Shown here: positions 1 through 11,725 of the stretch, in pieces | How the letters are laid out: each line of letters opens with the position of its first letter | Numbering within the stretch: position 1 is the first letter of the stretch | Assembly: GCF_000766945.1 (NCBI RefSeq) | Contig: NZ_KN266207.1 | Span: 116,478-157,818, forward strand | From: Cellvibrio mixtus subsp. mixtus J3-8 | GTDB taxonomy: Bacteria > Pseudomonadota > Gammaproteobacteria > Pseudomonadales > Cellvibrionaceae | DNA length: 41,341 nt | Direction: 5' to 3' | Program-made: the position numbers and the translations under genes | Notes under the pieces: generated by a model | Told to the model about the DNA's origin: nothing | Seen by the model: only the letters and a program-made list of their open reading frames with translations | Database searches by the model: none

Positions 1-1
1 G

Positions 2-3000
2 GATGTTGATGCAGGTGCAACGCTAACGTATTCGGCACAGTTAAGCGGTGGTGGTTCATTACCATCATGGTTGAGTTTTGATCCGGTCACGCGCACATTC
101 AGCGGCACACCAGCAAACGGTGATGTGGGAACCATTTCCATTGATGTAATTGCCGACGATGGCAATGGCGGAACGGTTACTGATACGTTTGATATTGTCA
201 TCGCCAACACGAACGATGCGCCCACAATTGCCAATGCAATTCCAGATCGCACCGCAACAGAAAATGTTGCGTTTAATTTCCAGTTTGCCGCAAATACATT
301 TGCCGATCCTGATGTGGGCGATACGCTTACCTATTCAGCGCAACTTGCCGGTGGCGGCGCCTTGCCAGCCTGGCTCAGTTTCGATCCGGTGACTCGGACA
401 TTCAGTGGGACACCCGCGAATAGTGATGTTGGAACTATTTCCATTGATGTTATCGCTGATGATGGCAATGGCGGGACCGTTACCGACACATTTAATATCG
501 TTGTGGGAAATACTAATGATGCTCCAACAGTAGCCAATATAATTCCCAATCAAAACGCTACGGAAGATTCTGCATTTAATTTCCAATTTGCGGCGAATAC
601 ATTTACCGATCCCGATGTGGGCGACACGCTTACTTATTCAGTACAACTCGCCGGCGGCGGGGCCTTGCCAGCATGGCTAAGCTTCGACCCGGTCACGCGC
701 ACATTTAGTGGTACTCCTGCAAACGGTGATGTTGGAACCATCTCCATTGATGTAATTGCCGACGATGGCAACGGCGGAACGGTTACCGATACGTTTGATA
801 TTGTTATCGCCAATACGAACGATGCACCCACAATTGCCAATGCAATTCCGGATCGCACCGCAACAGAAAATGTTGCGTTTAATTTCCAGTTTGCCGCAAA
901 TACATTTGCCGATCCCGATGCGGGTGATACGCTTACCTATTCAGCGCAACTTGCCGGTGGCGGCGCCTTGCCAGCCTGGCTAGGTTTTGATCCGGTCACG
1001 CGTACATTCAGTGGTACTCCAGGCAGTGCTGATTTGGGGGCGATAGCTATTGATGTTATCGCCAGTGATGGCAACGGTGGCACGATCACTGACACCTTTA
1101 CCATCACAGTTAACGATGTGAATGACCCGCCTACAGTAGCTAACGCTATTCCCGATCAAAACGCGATTGAAGATGCTGTATTTAATTTTCAGTTTGCAGC
1201 AAATACGTTTGCTGATGTAGATGTTGGCAATACCCTTACTTACACAGCGCAACTAACCGGTGGCGGTACATTGCCCGCGTGGTTAAGTTTTAATGCGACT
1301 ACACGCACATTCAGCGGAATACCAACGAATGACAATGTTGGAACAATTTTAATTGATGTGATTGCCAATGATGGCAATGGCGGAACTGTTACCGATACAT
1401 TTGCGATTGTTATCGCCAATACGAACGATGCCCCCACGGTTGCCAATCCGATTGCCAACCAATCGGCAATAGAAAATTCAGCGTTTAATTTTCAATTTCC
1501 GGCAAATGTATTTGCTGATGTGGATGCTGGCGATACGCTGACGTACACCGCGCAACTTGCCGGTGGTGGTGCGTTGCCGGCATGGTTAACATTTAATGCG
1601 GCCACTCGTACATTTAGTGGAACCCCTGCCACCGCAAACATAGGTACTTTGAGTATTGATGTTATTGCCAGTGACGGTAACGGTGGAATAATCAGTGATA
1701 ATTTTGATCTGGTGATTAACGCATTGCCCGCGAACCTGCCACCCGTAGTACTCGATGGTGTTAGTGATCAATCGATCGATGAAGACTCCCGGTTTTCTTT
1801 CACTATTCCAGCGAATGCATTTAGTGATGCTGAAGGTGATGTGCTTGGTTATTCCGTACAAATGGTTGGCGGCGGCGCTTTACCATCCTGGTTGAATTTT
1901 GATGCAACAACACGCACTTTTAGCGGGACACCGACAAATGATGATGTGGGTGTTATTAATCTACAAGTAACTGTGAGTGACGGGCATGGCGGCAGCGCAA
2001 GTGATAATTTCAGTATCACTGTCATTAATACAAATGATGCTCCCACGGTTAATGCGCCTGCAGTAAACCCTGTTGCGCAGGAAGATTCGCCCTTTACATT
2101 GGGTTTTCCACTGGCGATATTCAACGATGTAGATGTAGGCGATTCGCTCGGTTTCAGTGCGCAATTGGCAAATGGTCAACCCTTGCCTGATTGGTTGCAG
2201 TTCAATGCCAGCACATTAACATTCAGCGGTACACCGGGAAATGGTGATGTGGGTAATATCGCCATTCAATTAATTGCTAGCGATGGTGAGGCGAGTGTCA
2301 GTTTCCAATTCACTATCCAGGTTGAGGCAGTTAACGATAACCCGATTGCTGGTGCTCCTGTTACGATCAACAGTTTTGAAGACGCTGTTGGTGATCAACT
2401 GGATTTATTTGCCACGTTCAGCGATGAAGAAACACCGGCAAACCAATTGCAGTATTCGGTGGTCAGTAATTCCAATCCGTCGCTGGTGACTGGTATTACC
2501 ATTGATGCAAATAGCGGGAAATTAATTTTCAGTTATGGTGCAAATCAATTTGGTTCCAGCGATTTGATTATCCGCGCGCAAGATGCCGATGGTGCCGTCG
2601 TTGATACGTCGGTGCGTATCAATATTGCGCCGGTTAATGATGTACCGGTATCGACCGGTATCGCCGATATCCGTGTGAATGCCGGTGCAGCACCGCAACA
2701 AATTGATTTGCACAAAATATTTACGGATATCGAAGACGGGGCCGCGCTGAAATATTCGCTGGTGGCTAATTCCAATCCTGCTATCGCAACTAACGTGCAG
2801 TGGAATCAAACCACCGGTATGCTCACAATTGCGTTTGCATCCACGGTGGGTGGTGAATCGTTTATCACTTTGCGTGCACAGGATAGTGACGGTGCCTGGG
2901 TGGATACGCGGTTTAAGGTAACCGTCGTTGCTGCCCCGGTCGTAGTACCGGAGGTTCCAACCGTACCACCGGTGACACCGCCTACCACTGTGCCACCCAT

Positions 3001-3664
3001 TCCGGAAGTGCCAACAACACCGCCAACAACACCCCCTGTTGATGGTAATGGCGGAAATCCGGGCACTGGCAATAATGGCGGTACTGTAGCGCTACCGGAG
3101 CCAGGTATTGATATCAGTGTACCGGGAACAAACGGGCAGGATATTCCACCCGTACTCAATCCAGATGATGCGAGAGAAAACTTTAATCTGCCGCATGATA
3201 AATCCAGCCGTGATTACGAACGGATTGAAGCGCAAATTAATGCGGGCAATGTTCCGGTAACGACACTCACTGCGTCTTCATCGCTAGTCAGTTTAATTAC
3301 TACCGATGCCGGTTTTGCCCCTTGGGAAGCTGCTGATTTTGATAATGAAGTCCGTCGCATTCGTGAGCAAATGGATGTGGCAATGGAAGAAGATCAAGAC
3401 CGGCGCGCGATTGTGGCGGGAATTACCTTTTCGGTAACAACCGGTATCCTGGTTTGGTCTTTGCGGGCCAGCAGTCTATTGTTAACCTTAATGTCTATGT
3501 TGCCGTTGTGGCGCGGGCTGGACCCATTACCAATTCTTGATGAAGTGAATAAACGCAAAAAAGAATTGGAACAACAGCGCAAAGATCGCGCGCGTGAAGA
3601 TAAAAGTGCAAAAGAAGTGGGGTATTTATTTGACCATGCGCAACAAAAACAATCAGGGCAATAA
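2..3664 (+). CDS. Giant surface protein with tandem Ig/cadherin-like repeats, C-terminal membrane anchor (partial, 5' end missing)
   Basis: The reading frame is open from base 2, so the gene starts upstream of the window; about 1220 residues are visible. It contains roughly nine and a half repeats of about 100 residues, each ending in a TNDAP-like linker and carrying an FSGTP turn and a DGNGG loop. This is the pattern of putative-Ig (He_PIG) and cadherin-like/dystroglycan domains. The two most C-terminal repeats are more divergent. A Pro/Thr/Gly-rich linker follows (about bases 2940-3090), then a hydrophobic segment near 3405-3515 with a VWSLRASSLL stretch and a RGLDPLPIL tail, then a charged cytoplasmic-looking end rich in Lys and Arg. 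That arrangement suggests anchoring in the inner membrane, unlike type I secreted adhesins whose C-terminus is the secretion signal. An adhesion role is inferred from the domain type. A diguanylate cyclase gene starts 40 bases downstream and may be co-transcribed. Confidence 0.85.
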   Translation, partial: DVDAGATLTYSAQLSGGGSLPSWLSFDPVTRTFSGTPANGDVGTISIDVIADDGNGGTVTDTFDIVIANTNDAPTIANAIPDRTATENVAFNFQFAANTFADPDVGDTLTYSAQLAGGGALPAWLSFDPVTRTFSGTPANSDVGTISIDVIADDGNGGTVTDTFNIVVGNTNDAPTVANIIPNQNATEDSAFNFQFAANTFTDPDVGDTLTYSVQLAGGGALPAWLSFDPVTRTFSGTPANGDVGTISIDVIADDGNGGTVTDTFDIVIANTNDAPTIANAIPDRTATENVAFNFQFAANTFADPDAGDTLTYSAQLAGGGALPAWLGFDPVTRTFSGTPGSADLGAIAIDVIASDGNGGTITDTFTITVNDVNDPPTVANAIPDQNAIEDAVFNFQFAANTFADVDVGNTLTYTAQLTGGGTLPAWLSFNATTRTFSGIPTNDNVGTILIDVIANDGNGGTVTDTFAIVIANTNDAPTVANPIANQSAIENSAFNFQFPANVFADVDAGDTLTYTAQLAGGGALPAWLTFNAATRTFSGTPATANIGTLSIDVIASDGNGGIISDNFDLVINALPANLPPVVLDGVSDQSIDEDSRFSFTIPANAFSDAEGDVLGYSVQMVGGGALPSWLNFDATTRTFSGTPTNDDVGVINLQVTVSDGHGGSASDNFSITVINTNDAPTVNAPAVNPVAQEDSPFTLGFPLAIFNDVDVGDSLGFSAQLANGQPLPDWLQFNASTLTFSGTPGNGDVGNIAIQLIASDGEASVSFQFTIQVEAVNDNPIAGAPVTINSFEDAVGDQLDLFATFSDEETPANQLQYSVVSNSNPSLVTGITIDANSGKLIFSYGANQFGSSDLIIRAQDADGAVVDTSVRINIAPVNDVPVSTGIADIRVNAGAAPQQIDLHKIFTDIEDGAALKYSLVANSNPAIATNVQWNQTTGMLTIAFASTVGGESFITLRAQDSDGAWVDTRFKVTVVAAPVVVPEVPTVPPVTPPTTVPPIPEVPTTPPTTPPVDGNGGNPGTGNNGGTVALPEPGIDISVPGTNGQDIPPVLNPDDARENFNLPHDKSSRDYERIEAQINAGNVPVTTLTASSSLVSLITTDAGFAPWEAADFDNEVRRIREQMDVAMEEDQDRRAIVAGITFSVTTGILVWSLRASSLLLTLMSMLPLWRGLDPLPILDEVNKRKKELEQQRKDRAREDKSAKEVGYLFDHAQQKQSGQ
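224..1435 (+). repeat. Tandem 303-base in-frame repeats within the giant surface protein
   Basis: Four consecutive units of exactly 101 codons run at 224-526, 527-829, 830-1132 and 1133-1435. Further units of 100-103 codons continue to about 2344. Units one and three are nearly identical in DNA: the stretch from base 83 and the one from base 689 match closely for almost 300 bases at an offset of 606, which is two units. This points to recent duplication or gene conversion of a two-repeat block, and such arrays are prone to length variation and assembly collapse. Confidence 0.9.
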
Positions 3665-3704
3665 CCCGGCGCTTGCCGTTCGAATTATCGCGTAAGGGAT
3701 ATAA

Positions 3705-5216
3705 ATGTTAGGTATTACTCCTGCAGTTCGATTAAGTTTGGGGTTGGTGATTTTAACGATCTCCATTCTGATTCTCGCTCAAGCCATCGGGCTTGCGCCG
3801 GGTGCTGAGCGGCAACAATTGGATGTGCGAAAACGCCTCGCGGAAACACTTGCGTCGCAAGTCGGCGTGGCAATTTTGCGCGGCGATGAATTGTTGTTGC
3901 AGTATTTACTTGAATCGACGGTGGAACGTAATCCGGAAATCCTGTCAGTTGCTGTGCGTCGCAATGACGGGGTTGTTGTTGCGCAAACCAAAGCCCATAC
4001 CAAAAATTGGGCCAAGGCAAAGCCTGATGAATCCACACCCACACATATCCGTTTCCCTATCATGATTAACGGCGCCAAAGCGGCCGATTTTGAATTAAGT
4101 TTTGAACCGTTGCTGAGTGAAAGCCATCCGATTTTTAAACTGCCTACGTTCGTCTTGCTTATTATTTTTGTATCGCTCAGCGGTTTTGTTGGCTATTGGT
4201 ATTACATCAAGCGCGCGCTCAAACATTTGGACCCCAGTGCGGTGGTTCCAGCGCGAGTGCGCAACGCATTAAATATTCTCGCGGAAGGTGTTTTGATTCT
4301 TGATCGCCGCGAACAAATTGTATTGGCCAATAACACGTTGATCGAACATTTACAGCGCACAGAGCAATCATTGATGGGCAAGAAAGCAAGCAGTTTGGGC
4401 TGGTTTCTGGACCCTAAACAGGAAGCACAAGATTACCCCTGGCTTAAAGCAATCAGTAGCGGTGTAAAGCAAACCGGTGTGCGTGTGCTATTGCCGGATG
4501 TTAACGAGAAAGAAACTATTTTTCTGGTGAACGCGGTCCCCATCATGGATGCGAAAGGTGCAAGCCAGGGAACCATTGCTGTGTTTGAAGACATCACCGA
4601 ATTGGAAACCAAAAGCCGGTTGCTGGAAGATATGATCCAGCAATTGGCCGCAACCCAAGTGGCGATTGAAAACAAAAATAAAGAATTAACATTCCTTGCT
4701 ACGCGCGACCCATTAACCAATTGTTTTAATCGTCGCGCATTGTATGAACATTTGGGTAGCAAGTTTGATGGCGCGCGTACTGGCGATGCTGAATTCAGTT
4801 GCATCATGGCAGATATCGATTTCTTTAAAAAAGTGAACGATACCTACGGCCATGCTGCTGGTGACGAAGTGATTAAAATGGCCGCCAACAGTTTGCGCGA
4901 AGTGGTACGTGATCTGGATATGGTGGCGCGTTTCGGCGGTGAAGAGTTTTGCGTAATCCTGCCGGGTGCACCACTGGACCAGGCACAACTCATTGCCGAG
5001 CGTTGCCGGCAGAAAATTGAAGAAAAAGTGACAAATGGTATTAAGGTGACTGGCAGCTTCGGCGTGACATCTATTCGCATGGGCGCGTTGACGTCCAACG
5101 AATTAATCCAACAGGCGGATGAGGCCCTGTATTACTCCAAACAGCATGGTCGCAACCAGGTTACTTGCTGGCGGCCAGATATGAAAACTATCATTGTCGA
5201 TACCCAACACCATTAA
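3705..5216 (+). CDS. Membrane-bound diguanylate cyclase (PAS-like sensor plus GGDEF)
   Basis: 503 residues. It should make cyclic di-GMP from two GTP at the inner membrane. The order is: membrane segment at about 9-29, a periplasmic region of about 115 residues, a second membrane segment at about 147-169, a PAS-like domain at about 183-300, a short coiled coil at about 302-330, and a GGDEF domain from about 335. The active-site signature is GGEEF at 411-415, a functional variant. An RDLD at 402-405 lies exactly five residues before it, which is the spacing of the product-inhibition I-site, so an active, feedback-inhibited enzyme is expected. The ATG is preceded by TAAGGGA at about five bases. 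There is no EAL domain. It lies directly behind the giant surface protein gene, which suggests c-di-GMP signalling connected to surface attachment; that link is an inference. Confidence 0.93.
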   Translation: MLGITPAVRLSLGLVILTISILILAQAIGLAPGAERQQLDVRKRLAETLASQVGVAILRGDELLLQYLLESTVERNPEILSVAVRRNDGVVVAQTKAHTKNWAKAKPDESTPTHIRFPIMINGAKAADFELSFEPLLSESHPIFKLPTFVLLIIFVSLSGFVGYWYYIKRALKHLDPSAVVPARVRNALNILAEGVLILDRREQIVLANNTLIEHLQRTEQSLMGKKASSLGWFLDPKQEAQDYPWLKAISSGVKQTGVRVLLPDVNEKETIFLVNAVPIMDAKGASQGTIAVFEDITELETKSRLLEDMIQQLAATQVAIENKNKELTFLATRDPLTNCFNRRALYEHLGSKFDGARTGDAEFSCIMADIDFFKKVNDTYGHAAGDEVIKMAANSLREVVRDLDMVARFGGEEFCVILPGAPLDQAQLIAERCRQKIEEKVTNGIKVTGSFGVTSIRMGALTSNELIQQADEALYYSKQHGRNQVTCWRPDMKTIIVDTQHH

Positions 5217-5404
5217 ATCCTTGCTGAAATTCTGCGCAAATTTGCTTGTCCCAATAGCGATCCGGCGGGGCTGGCAGGTTTTTTAAGCGGATTTCCCCGT
5301 AGAGTGATCTTGCCGGTGGTAAATCTGCCGCCAGTAATTACAATAGCCCTCGTTTACTCAAAACCTGGCTGAGACCGGGTTCATCATTATTCGGGATATC
5401 ACCA

Positions 5405-7756
5405 TTGAAATCAGTTACTCCGCAACGCCGCGCACCCGCCTCCGAGCAGACCTCCAACTTATTGGTGCGCCTGTTGAAAGAGGGCGCCCTGATTGGCCTG
5501 GGGGCGATTTGCCTTTATCTGTTGATTGCCATGGTCAGCTACGACCCCAATGACCCGGGTTGGTCGCGCACGGGCGATAATGCTGTCGTACAAAATGCCG
5601 GCGGTCCCTTTGGTGCATGGATTGCCGATGTGTTTTTCTCGCTGTTTGGTTACCTTGCTTATTTATTCCCGGTGATGATTGCCTATCGTGCCTGGTTGGT
5701 ACTGAAAGATCGCAACCGCGAAGGCGGCATTGATTGGTTGTTTTTCGGCTTGCGCTCGGTTGGCTTGATATTGGTGATGGTGGCCGGGACTGGTATTGCC
5801 GCCATGCATTACAGTGATGGTCAATCGGTATTGCCTTATTCCAATGGAGGCTTGCTTGGCGCCGCAGTATCTGATGCGGTCTTCGGTGCGTTTAATTACA
5901 CCGGCGGCACTTTGTTGTTGCTGGCGCTTTTCCTCGTGGGTATGACCATTTTCACCGATCTTTCGTGGCTAAAACTCAGTGAAGATCTTGGCCGTTGGAC
6001 CCTGATTGGTATTAATAAAGGCATGGAAAAATGGCAGGTGTATCGCCGTGAAAAAGCGGAGAAACAAATTGCCGTTAAGGCCCAGGAGCATCGACGTGAA
6101 GTTGTCGAGCAGCATGTAAAACAGGAAGCCAGGCGTGTTGCACCGGTGATTATCACTGAGCCGCCCAAAAAGAAGCCAACACCCAGCCCGCGTATCGAAA
6201 AAGAAAAACAACCTTCGCTGTTTGAATCCCTCGAACCAGCGGAAGGTACTTTGCCGCCGCTGAGTTTGCTCGATCCCCCCGATAAACGTAGCGATAAAGG
6301 CTATTCCAAAGAGTCACTGGAGGCGATGTCCAAACTGCTGGAGCTGAAACTTAAGGATTTCGGTATCGAGATCGAGGTGGTTTCCGTCCAGCCGGGACCT
6401 GTTGTTACCCGTTTTGAAATCCAGCCTGCACCCGGTATTAAAGCCAGCCGGATTTCCGGCCTTGCCAAGGACCTCGCGCGCTCGTTGGCTGTAGTGTCTG
6501 TGCGTGTGGTGGAGGTAATTCCGGGTAAATCGGTAATGGGCGTGGAGATTCCCAACGTTCACCGCGAAATGGTACGGATGTCAGAAGTGATTTCCTCGGA
6601 GGCTTACGAGAATGCCAAGTCACCGCTGACGATGGTTTTGGGCCATGATATTTCCGGCCAGCCGGTAGTGTCTGATCTGGCCAAGATGCCGCACTTATTG
6701 GTAGCCGGTACTACCGGTTCGGGTAAATCGGTGGGCGTTAACGTCATGCTGTTGAGCCTGCTGTACAAATCCACACCCAAGGAAGTGCGCTTGATTCTGG
6801 TCGACCCGAAAATGTTGGAACTCTCGGTTTACGAGGGGATTCCCCATTTGCTCACGCCAGTAATTACCGATATGAAAGACGCTTCCAACGGTCTGCGCTG
6901 GTGCGTCGGTGAGATGGAGCGTCGCTACAAACTGATGTCTGCGCTGGGCGTGCGCAACCTTGCCGGTTACAACCGCAAAGTGGATGATGCGGCCCAGGCG
7001 GGTGAGCCGGTTAAAGACCCATTATTTAAACCTGAAGACAATTTTGAAGCGGGCGCCGATGTGGCCACCGCGCCGGACCTGACAGAGTTGCCATTTATTG
7101 TCGTGGTGATCGACGAGTTCGCCGACATGATGATGATCGTCGACAAGAAAAAAGTGGAACAACTGATCGCCCGTATCGCTCAAAAAGCACGTGCTGCCGG
7201 TATCCATCTGATCCTTGCAACCCAGCGTCCGTCGGTAGACATCATTACCGGTTTGATTAAAGCCAACGTACCGACCCGCATCGCGTTCCAGGTTTCGTCC
7301 AAAATTGATTCGCGTACCATCCTGGATCAGGGCGGGGCAGAGCAGTTATTGGGCCATGGTGACATGCTGTACTTGCCCTCGGGAACCAGTGTGCCTATCC
7401 GTGTCCACGGCGCATTTGTGGATGACCATGAAGTCCATAAAGTGGTGGCCGACTGGAAAAAACGCGGCGCGCCACAATATATCGACGGTATTACTGACGA
7501 TGATAATAATTCCATTCCGGTTCCCGGCCTGCCCAGTGAAGGCGGTGAGGAAGGGGATGGCGAGAAGGATGCACTTTATGACGAGGCGGTGGAATTTGTT
7601 ATCGAGTCGCGCAAGGCATCAATTTCTTCTGTGCAGCGTAAATTGCGCATCGGCTACAACCGCGCGGCGCGTTTAATAGAAACAATGGAGGCGGCGGGTG
7701 TCGTTTCCTCGGCAGGCCATAACGGCAACCGCGAGGTATTGGTCGGGCGCAATTAA
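5405..7756 (+). CDS. ftsK: DNA translocase FtsK
   Basis: 783 residues. FtsK pumps chromosomal DNA through the division septum and activates XerCD at dif. The N-terminal region (to about residue 190) has several membrane segments. A shorter-than-E. coli charged linker with a Pro/Lys-rich part follows (about 205-290), then the RecA-like motor with Walker A GTTGSGKS at 435-442 and Walker B VVVIDEF ending at D570-E571. A C-terminal winged-helix gamma domain (about 715-783), which reads KOPS sites, closes the protein. The start is a TTG: I found no in-frame ATG or GTG in the about 70 bases upstream that I checked, and the N-terminal sequence looks natural. It begins a gene run (lolA, rarA, crcB, serS, cysG) that matches the order known in Pseudomonas. 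The 188 bases upstream (5217-5404) hold no gene I can recognise. Confidence 0.96.
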   Translation: MKSVTPQRRAPASEQTSNLLVRLLKEGALIGLGAICLYLLIAMVSYDPNDPGWSRTGDNAVVQNAGGPFGAWIADVFFSLFGYLAYLFPVMIAYRAWLVLKDRNREGGIDWLFFGLRSVGLILVMVAGTGIAAMHYSDGQSVLPYSNGGLLGAAVSDAVFGAFNYTGGTLLLLALFLVGMTIFTDLSWLKLSEDLGRWTLIGINKGMEKWQVYRREKAEKQIAVKAQEHRREVVEQHVKQEARRVAPVIITEPPKKKPTPSPRIEKEKQPSLFESLEPAEGTLPPLSLLDPPDKRSDKGYSKESLEAMSKLLELKLKDFGIEIEVVSVQPGPVVTRFEIQPAPGIKASRISGLAKDLARSLAVVSVRVVEVIPGKSVMGVEIPNVHREMVRMSEVISSEAYENAKSPLTMVLGHDISGQPVVSDLAKMPHLLVAGTTGSGKSVGVNVMLLSLLYKSTPKEVRLILVDPKMLELSVYEGIPHLLTPVITDMKDASNGLRWCVGEMERRYKLMSALGVRNLAGYNRKVDDAAQAGEPVKDPLFKPEDNFEAGADVATAPDLTELPFIVVVIDEFADMMMIVDKKKVEQLIARIAQKARAAGIHLILATQRPSVDIITGLIKANVPTRIAFQVSSKIDSRTILDQGGAEQLLGHGDMLYLPSGTSVPIRVHGAFVDDHEVHKVVADWKKRGAPQYIDGITDDDNNSIPVPGLPSEGGEEGDGEKDALYDEAVEFVIESRKASISSVQRKLRIGYNRAARLIETMEAAGVVSSAGHNGNREVLVGRN

Positions 7757-7835
7757 TTTGGCTCGGGTTCAGTCTCAAACGATAGGATTGCCAGGTGCAA
7801 TCCTGCGTCCATATTCGATTTTACCTGGATAACTT

Positions 7836-8477
7836 ATGACATTTTTCCTGAAATTTTTATCGCGAACCTTAATCGGTGTTTTGATGGTGTTTTCAACAAT
7901 CGCCAATGCTGCTGATGACCAAGCCGCGGTGCAGTTGCGTAAACTACTTGATGCCATGAACAACCTGCAAGGCAATTTTGTGCAAACTACATATGACAAA
8001 ACCGGTGCTGAGCAAGACGTCAGCAAAGGTAATTTTATGTTGATGCGCCCCGGTAAGTTTTATTGGGAAACCCGCGAACCCATGCCGCAATTACTGGTGT
8101 CCAATAACAAGACCATTTGGTTGTACGACGCCGATCTGGAAACTGTCACCGTACGCGAATTTACTGATGACCTGCGCGAAACGCCTGCATTACTGTTAAG
8201 TGCAGATGTTGAACAATTGCGCAAACAGTTTTCTGTTACACGCGATGACAAAAACAAAGCTGCTGAAGCCTACACGCTTACTCCAAAAGTAACGGAAGGT
8301 ATGTTCCAGCATTTGACACTGGTATTTAAAGATGGCCAGCTGGCAGAGTTTTCAATTAAAGACAGCCTGGGGCAATTAACTCGCTGCGTACTCAACAATA
8401 CACAACGTAATAAACCGCTGGCAGAAGAAAAATTCTTTTTCCAGATTCCGGAAGGCGTTGAAGTGTTGAAAGATTAA
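7836..8477 (+). CDS. lolA: Outer-membrane lipoprotein carrier protein LolA
   Basis: 213 residues, the usual length of the family. LolA is the periplasmic chaperone that takes lipoproteins from the LolCDE transporter and delivers them to LolB. A Sec signal peptide is visible: a hydrophobic core at about 10-20 and an ANA cleavage site ending at residue 25. The mature protein carries the family's QLRKLLDAMNNLQGNF start and the FYWETREP and LYDADLETVTVR regions. It sits between ftsK and rarA, 79 bases after ftsK, as in Pseudomonas. The ribosome binding site before the ATG is weak. No cysteine follows the signal peptide, as expected for a soluble carrier. Confidence 0.95.
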   Translation: MTFFLKFLSRTLIGVLMVFSTIANAADDQAAVQLRKLLDAMNNLQGNFVQTTYDKTGAEQDVSKGNFMLMRPGKFYWETREPMPQLLVSNNKTIWLYDADLETVTVREFTDDLRETPALLLSADVEQLRKQFSVTRDDKNKAAEAYTLTPKVTEGMFQHLTLVFKDGQLAEFSIKDSLGQLTRCVLNNTQRNKPLAEEKFFFQIPEGVEVLKD

Positions 8478-8501
8478 TCCGGCTTTTATCACAGGCTTGG
8501 C

Positions 8502-9842
8502 ATGGATTTATTTGGTTCACCCACACCCGCGTATCAACCGCTTGCTGCGCGTATGCGCCCGCGTAACCTGGATGATTATATCGGCCAGGAACATTTGCTC
8601 GCACCGGGAAAACCCTTGCGCGAAGCAATTGTTCGCGGCCAATTACATTCAATGATTTTGTGGGGGCCGCCGGGTGTTGGTAAAACTTCGCTCGCCAAAT
8701 TATTCGCTGAACAGGCGGATGCACGTTTTGAGTCCTTGTCGGCCGTGTTATCCGGCGTAAAGGAAATTCGCGCCGCAGTTGCTACTGCACAGCAAGAACG
8801 AATTTCTACGCGGCGCAAAACTATTTTATTTGTCGACGAGGTGCATCGCTTTAATAAATCCCAGCAAGATGCATTTTTACCTTATGTAGAAGATGGCACG
8901 TTTATTTTTATTGGCGCAACTACAGAAAACCCATCATTTGAATTGAATAATGCGTTGTTATCGCGTTGCCGCGTTTACGTGTTGCGCGGTTTGCAACCAG
9001 AGCAATTGAAAAATGTATTACTCCAGGCGCTCAATGATAAAACGCGCGGATTAGGTAGCCAATCTATTACGATTGACGATGATACCTTGATGACATTGGC
9101 GCAAGCTGCCGATGGCGATGCCCGTAAATCACTTAATTTATTGGAAATCGCTGCAGACCTTGCCGATGAAGATGGCGAGCAAAAAGTTATCAACGAGCAT
9201 GTCGTTGCCGAAGTTCTCGCCAGCGACGTGCGCCGCTTCGATAAAGGCGGAGACATTTTCTACGAGCAAATATCGGCATTGCACAAATCGGTGCGCGGAT
9301 CATCACCCGACGGTGCTTTGTATTGGCTGGCGCGCATGCTGGATGGTGGTTGCGATCCACTTTATATCGCGCGCCGTGTAGTGCGCATGGCGAGTGAAGA
9401 TATCGGTAATGCAGACCCGCGCGCATTACCATTGTGCCTCTCCGCATGGGATGTGCAAGAGCGCCTTGGACGTCCGGAAGGAGAGTTGGCTATCGCCCAG
9501 GCAGTAGTATATTTGGCATGCGCACCTAAAAGTAATGCTGTGTATAATGCATTCAATCAAGTGATGGCTGATGTACGTAGCCAGCCTGCTTATGATGTTC
9601 CTATTCATTTGCGCAATGCTCCTACCAAACTCATGAAAAATATGGATTACGGTGCGGAATATCGTTATGCCCACGACGAACCGGGAGCTTATGCAGCAGG
9701 GGAAAACTATCTGCCGGAAGATATTTCCGGGGCTCGCTATTACGATCCGGTAGAGCGCGGGCTCGAATTAAAAATCCAGGAAAAACTCGCGCATTTGCGT
9801 GAGCTGGACAAGCTAAGTAAAAAGCAACGTTATAGAAAGTAA
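8502..9842 (+). CDS. rarA: Replication-associated AAA+ ATPase RarA (MgsA)
   Basis: 446 residues. RarA is a clamp-loader-like AAA+ protein that acts at stalled replication forks. Visible motifs are Walker A GPPGVGKT at 55-62, Walker B ILFVDEVH with D112 and E113, the sensor-1 segment GATTENPSF at 138-146, and an SRCR arginine-finger region near 154-157. The C-terminal half matches the tetramerisation domain of the MgsA/WRNIP1 family. It starts 24 bases after lolA, with AGG about seven bases before the ATG, and is followed 13 bases later by crcB, so it is part of the ftsK-serS run. Confidence 0.95.
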   Translation: MDLFGSPTPAYQPLAARMRPRNLDDYIGQEHLLAPGKPLREAIVRGQLHSMILWGPPGVGKTSLAKLFAEQADARFESLSAVLSGVKEIRAAVATAQQERISTRRKTILFVDEVHRFNKSQQDAFLPYVEDGTFIFIGATTENPSFELNNALLSRCRVYVLRGLQPEQLKNVLLQALNDKTRGLGSQSITIDDDTLMTLAQAADGDARKSLNLLEIAADLADEDGEQKVINEHVVAEVLASDVRRFDKGGDIFYEQISALHKSVRGSSPDGALYWLARMLDGGCDPLYIARRVVRMASEDIGNADPRALPLCLSAWDVQERLGRPEGELAIAQAVVYLACAPKSNAVYNAFNQVMADVRSQPAYDVPIHLRNAPTKLMKNMDYGAEYRYAHDEPGAYAAGENYLPEDISGARYYDPVERGLELKIQEKLAHLRELDKLSKKQRYRK

Positions 9843-9855
9843 AGCGGAAACGATA

Positions 9856-10230
9856 ATGCAGTGGTTGGCAATTGCAATAGGTGGTGCGCTCGGGTCTGTG
9901 CTCAGATTCGCTGCCGTCAGTTATCTGACCCCGCTGATTAATCATCGTTTTCCCTTTGGTACGTTTATCGTAAATTTAACCGGTTCATTTTTAATTGGCG
10001 TGGCTTACGTATTATTGGTTGAAAAAACAACCCTGCCTGCAGAGTGGAGATTGTTTTTTATTACAGGGATATTGGGGGGCTACACAACTTTCTCGGCATT
10101 TTCGCTGGAGATTTTGCAGCTGTGGCAAGAGGGGCATGCGCTCAACGCGTTTGCCTATGCCAGTGGTTCTGTCATTTTAGGCCTATTAATGGCGTTCATC
10201 GGAATGGCGTTAACCCAAAAAATATTTTAG
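9856..10230 (+). CDS. crcB: Fluoride channel CrcB (Fluc)
   Basis: 124 residues with four hydrophobic segments, as in dual-topology Fluc channels that export fluoride. Family motifs are the N-terminal GGALGSVLRF, the central NLTGSFLIG, and GILGGYTTFSAFSLE, which carries the pore Phe and Thr residues. It starts 13 bases after rarA. I saw no fluoride riboswitch in front of it, which fits constitutive expression inside a housekeeping operon. Confidence 0.95.
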   Translation: MQWLAIAIGGALGSVLRFAAVSYLTPLINHRFPFGTFIVNLTGSFLIGVAYVLLVEKTTLPAEWRLFFITGILGGYTTFSAFSLEILQLWQEGHALNAFAYASGSVILGLLMAFIGMALTQKIF

Positions 10231-10271
10231 AGCGTAGCCGTATTGCGTTACACCTATACGGGCTGCGTTAA

Positions 10272-11591
<1,320 letters not shown>

Positions 11592-11630
11592 ACCGGGCAT
11601 TGCTCTATTTTATTGTTGGATTATTCTGTA

Positions 11631-11664
11631 AAGGTGGGTATCGCATTAGCGACCCACCTTTTTT
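11631..11664 (+). terminator. Intrinsic terminator after serS
   Basis: AAGGTGGGT (11631-11639) pairs perfectly with ACCCACCTT (11652-11660) across a 12-base loop, followed by TTTT. It separates serS from cysG. Confidence 0.9.
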
Positions 11665-11725
11665 ACAACCTTAAAAAGCAAAATGAATAGTTCTTTTGCT
11701 TTCGTTGAATCTGGTGCACCTGGCT

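Noticed and set aside
9856-10230. Possible fluoride riboswitch before crcB
   Set aside because: crcB starts 13 bases after rarA within an operon, leaving no room for the aptamer.
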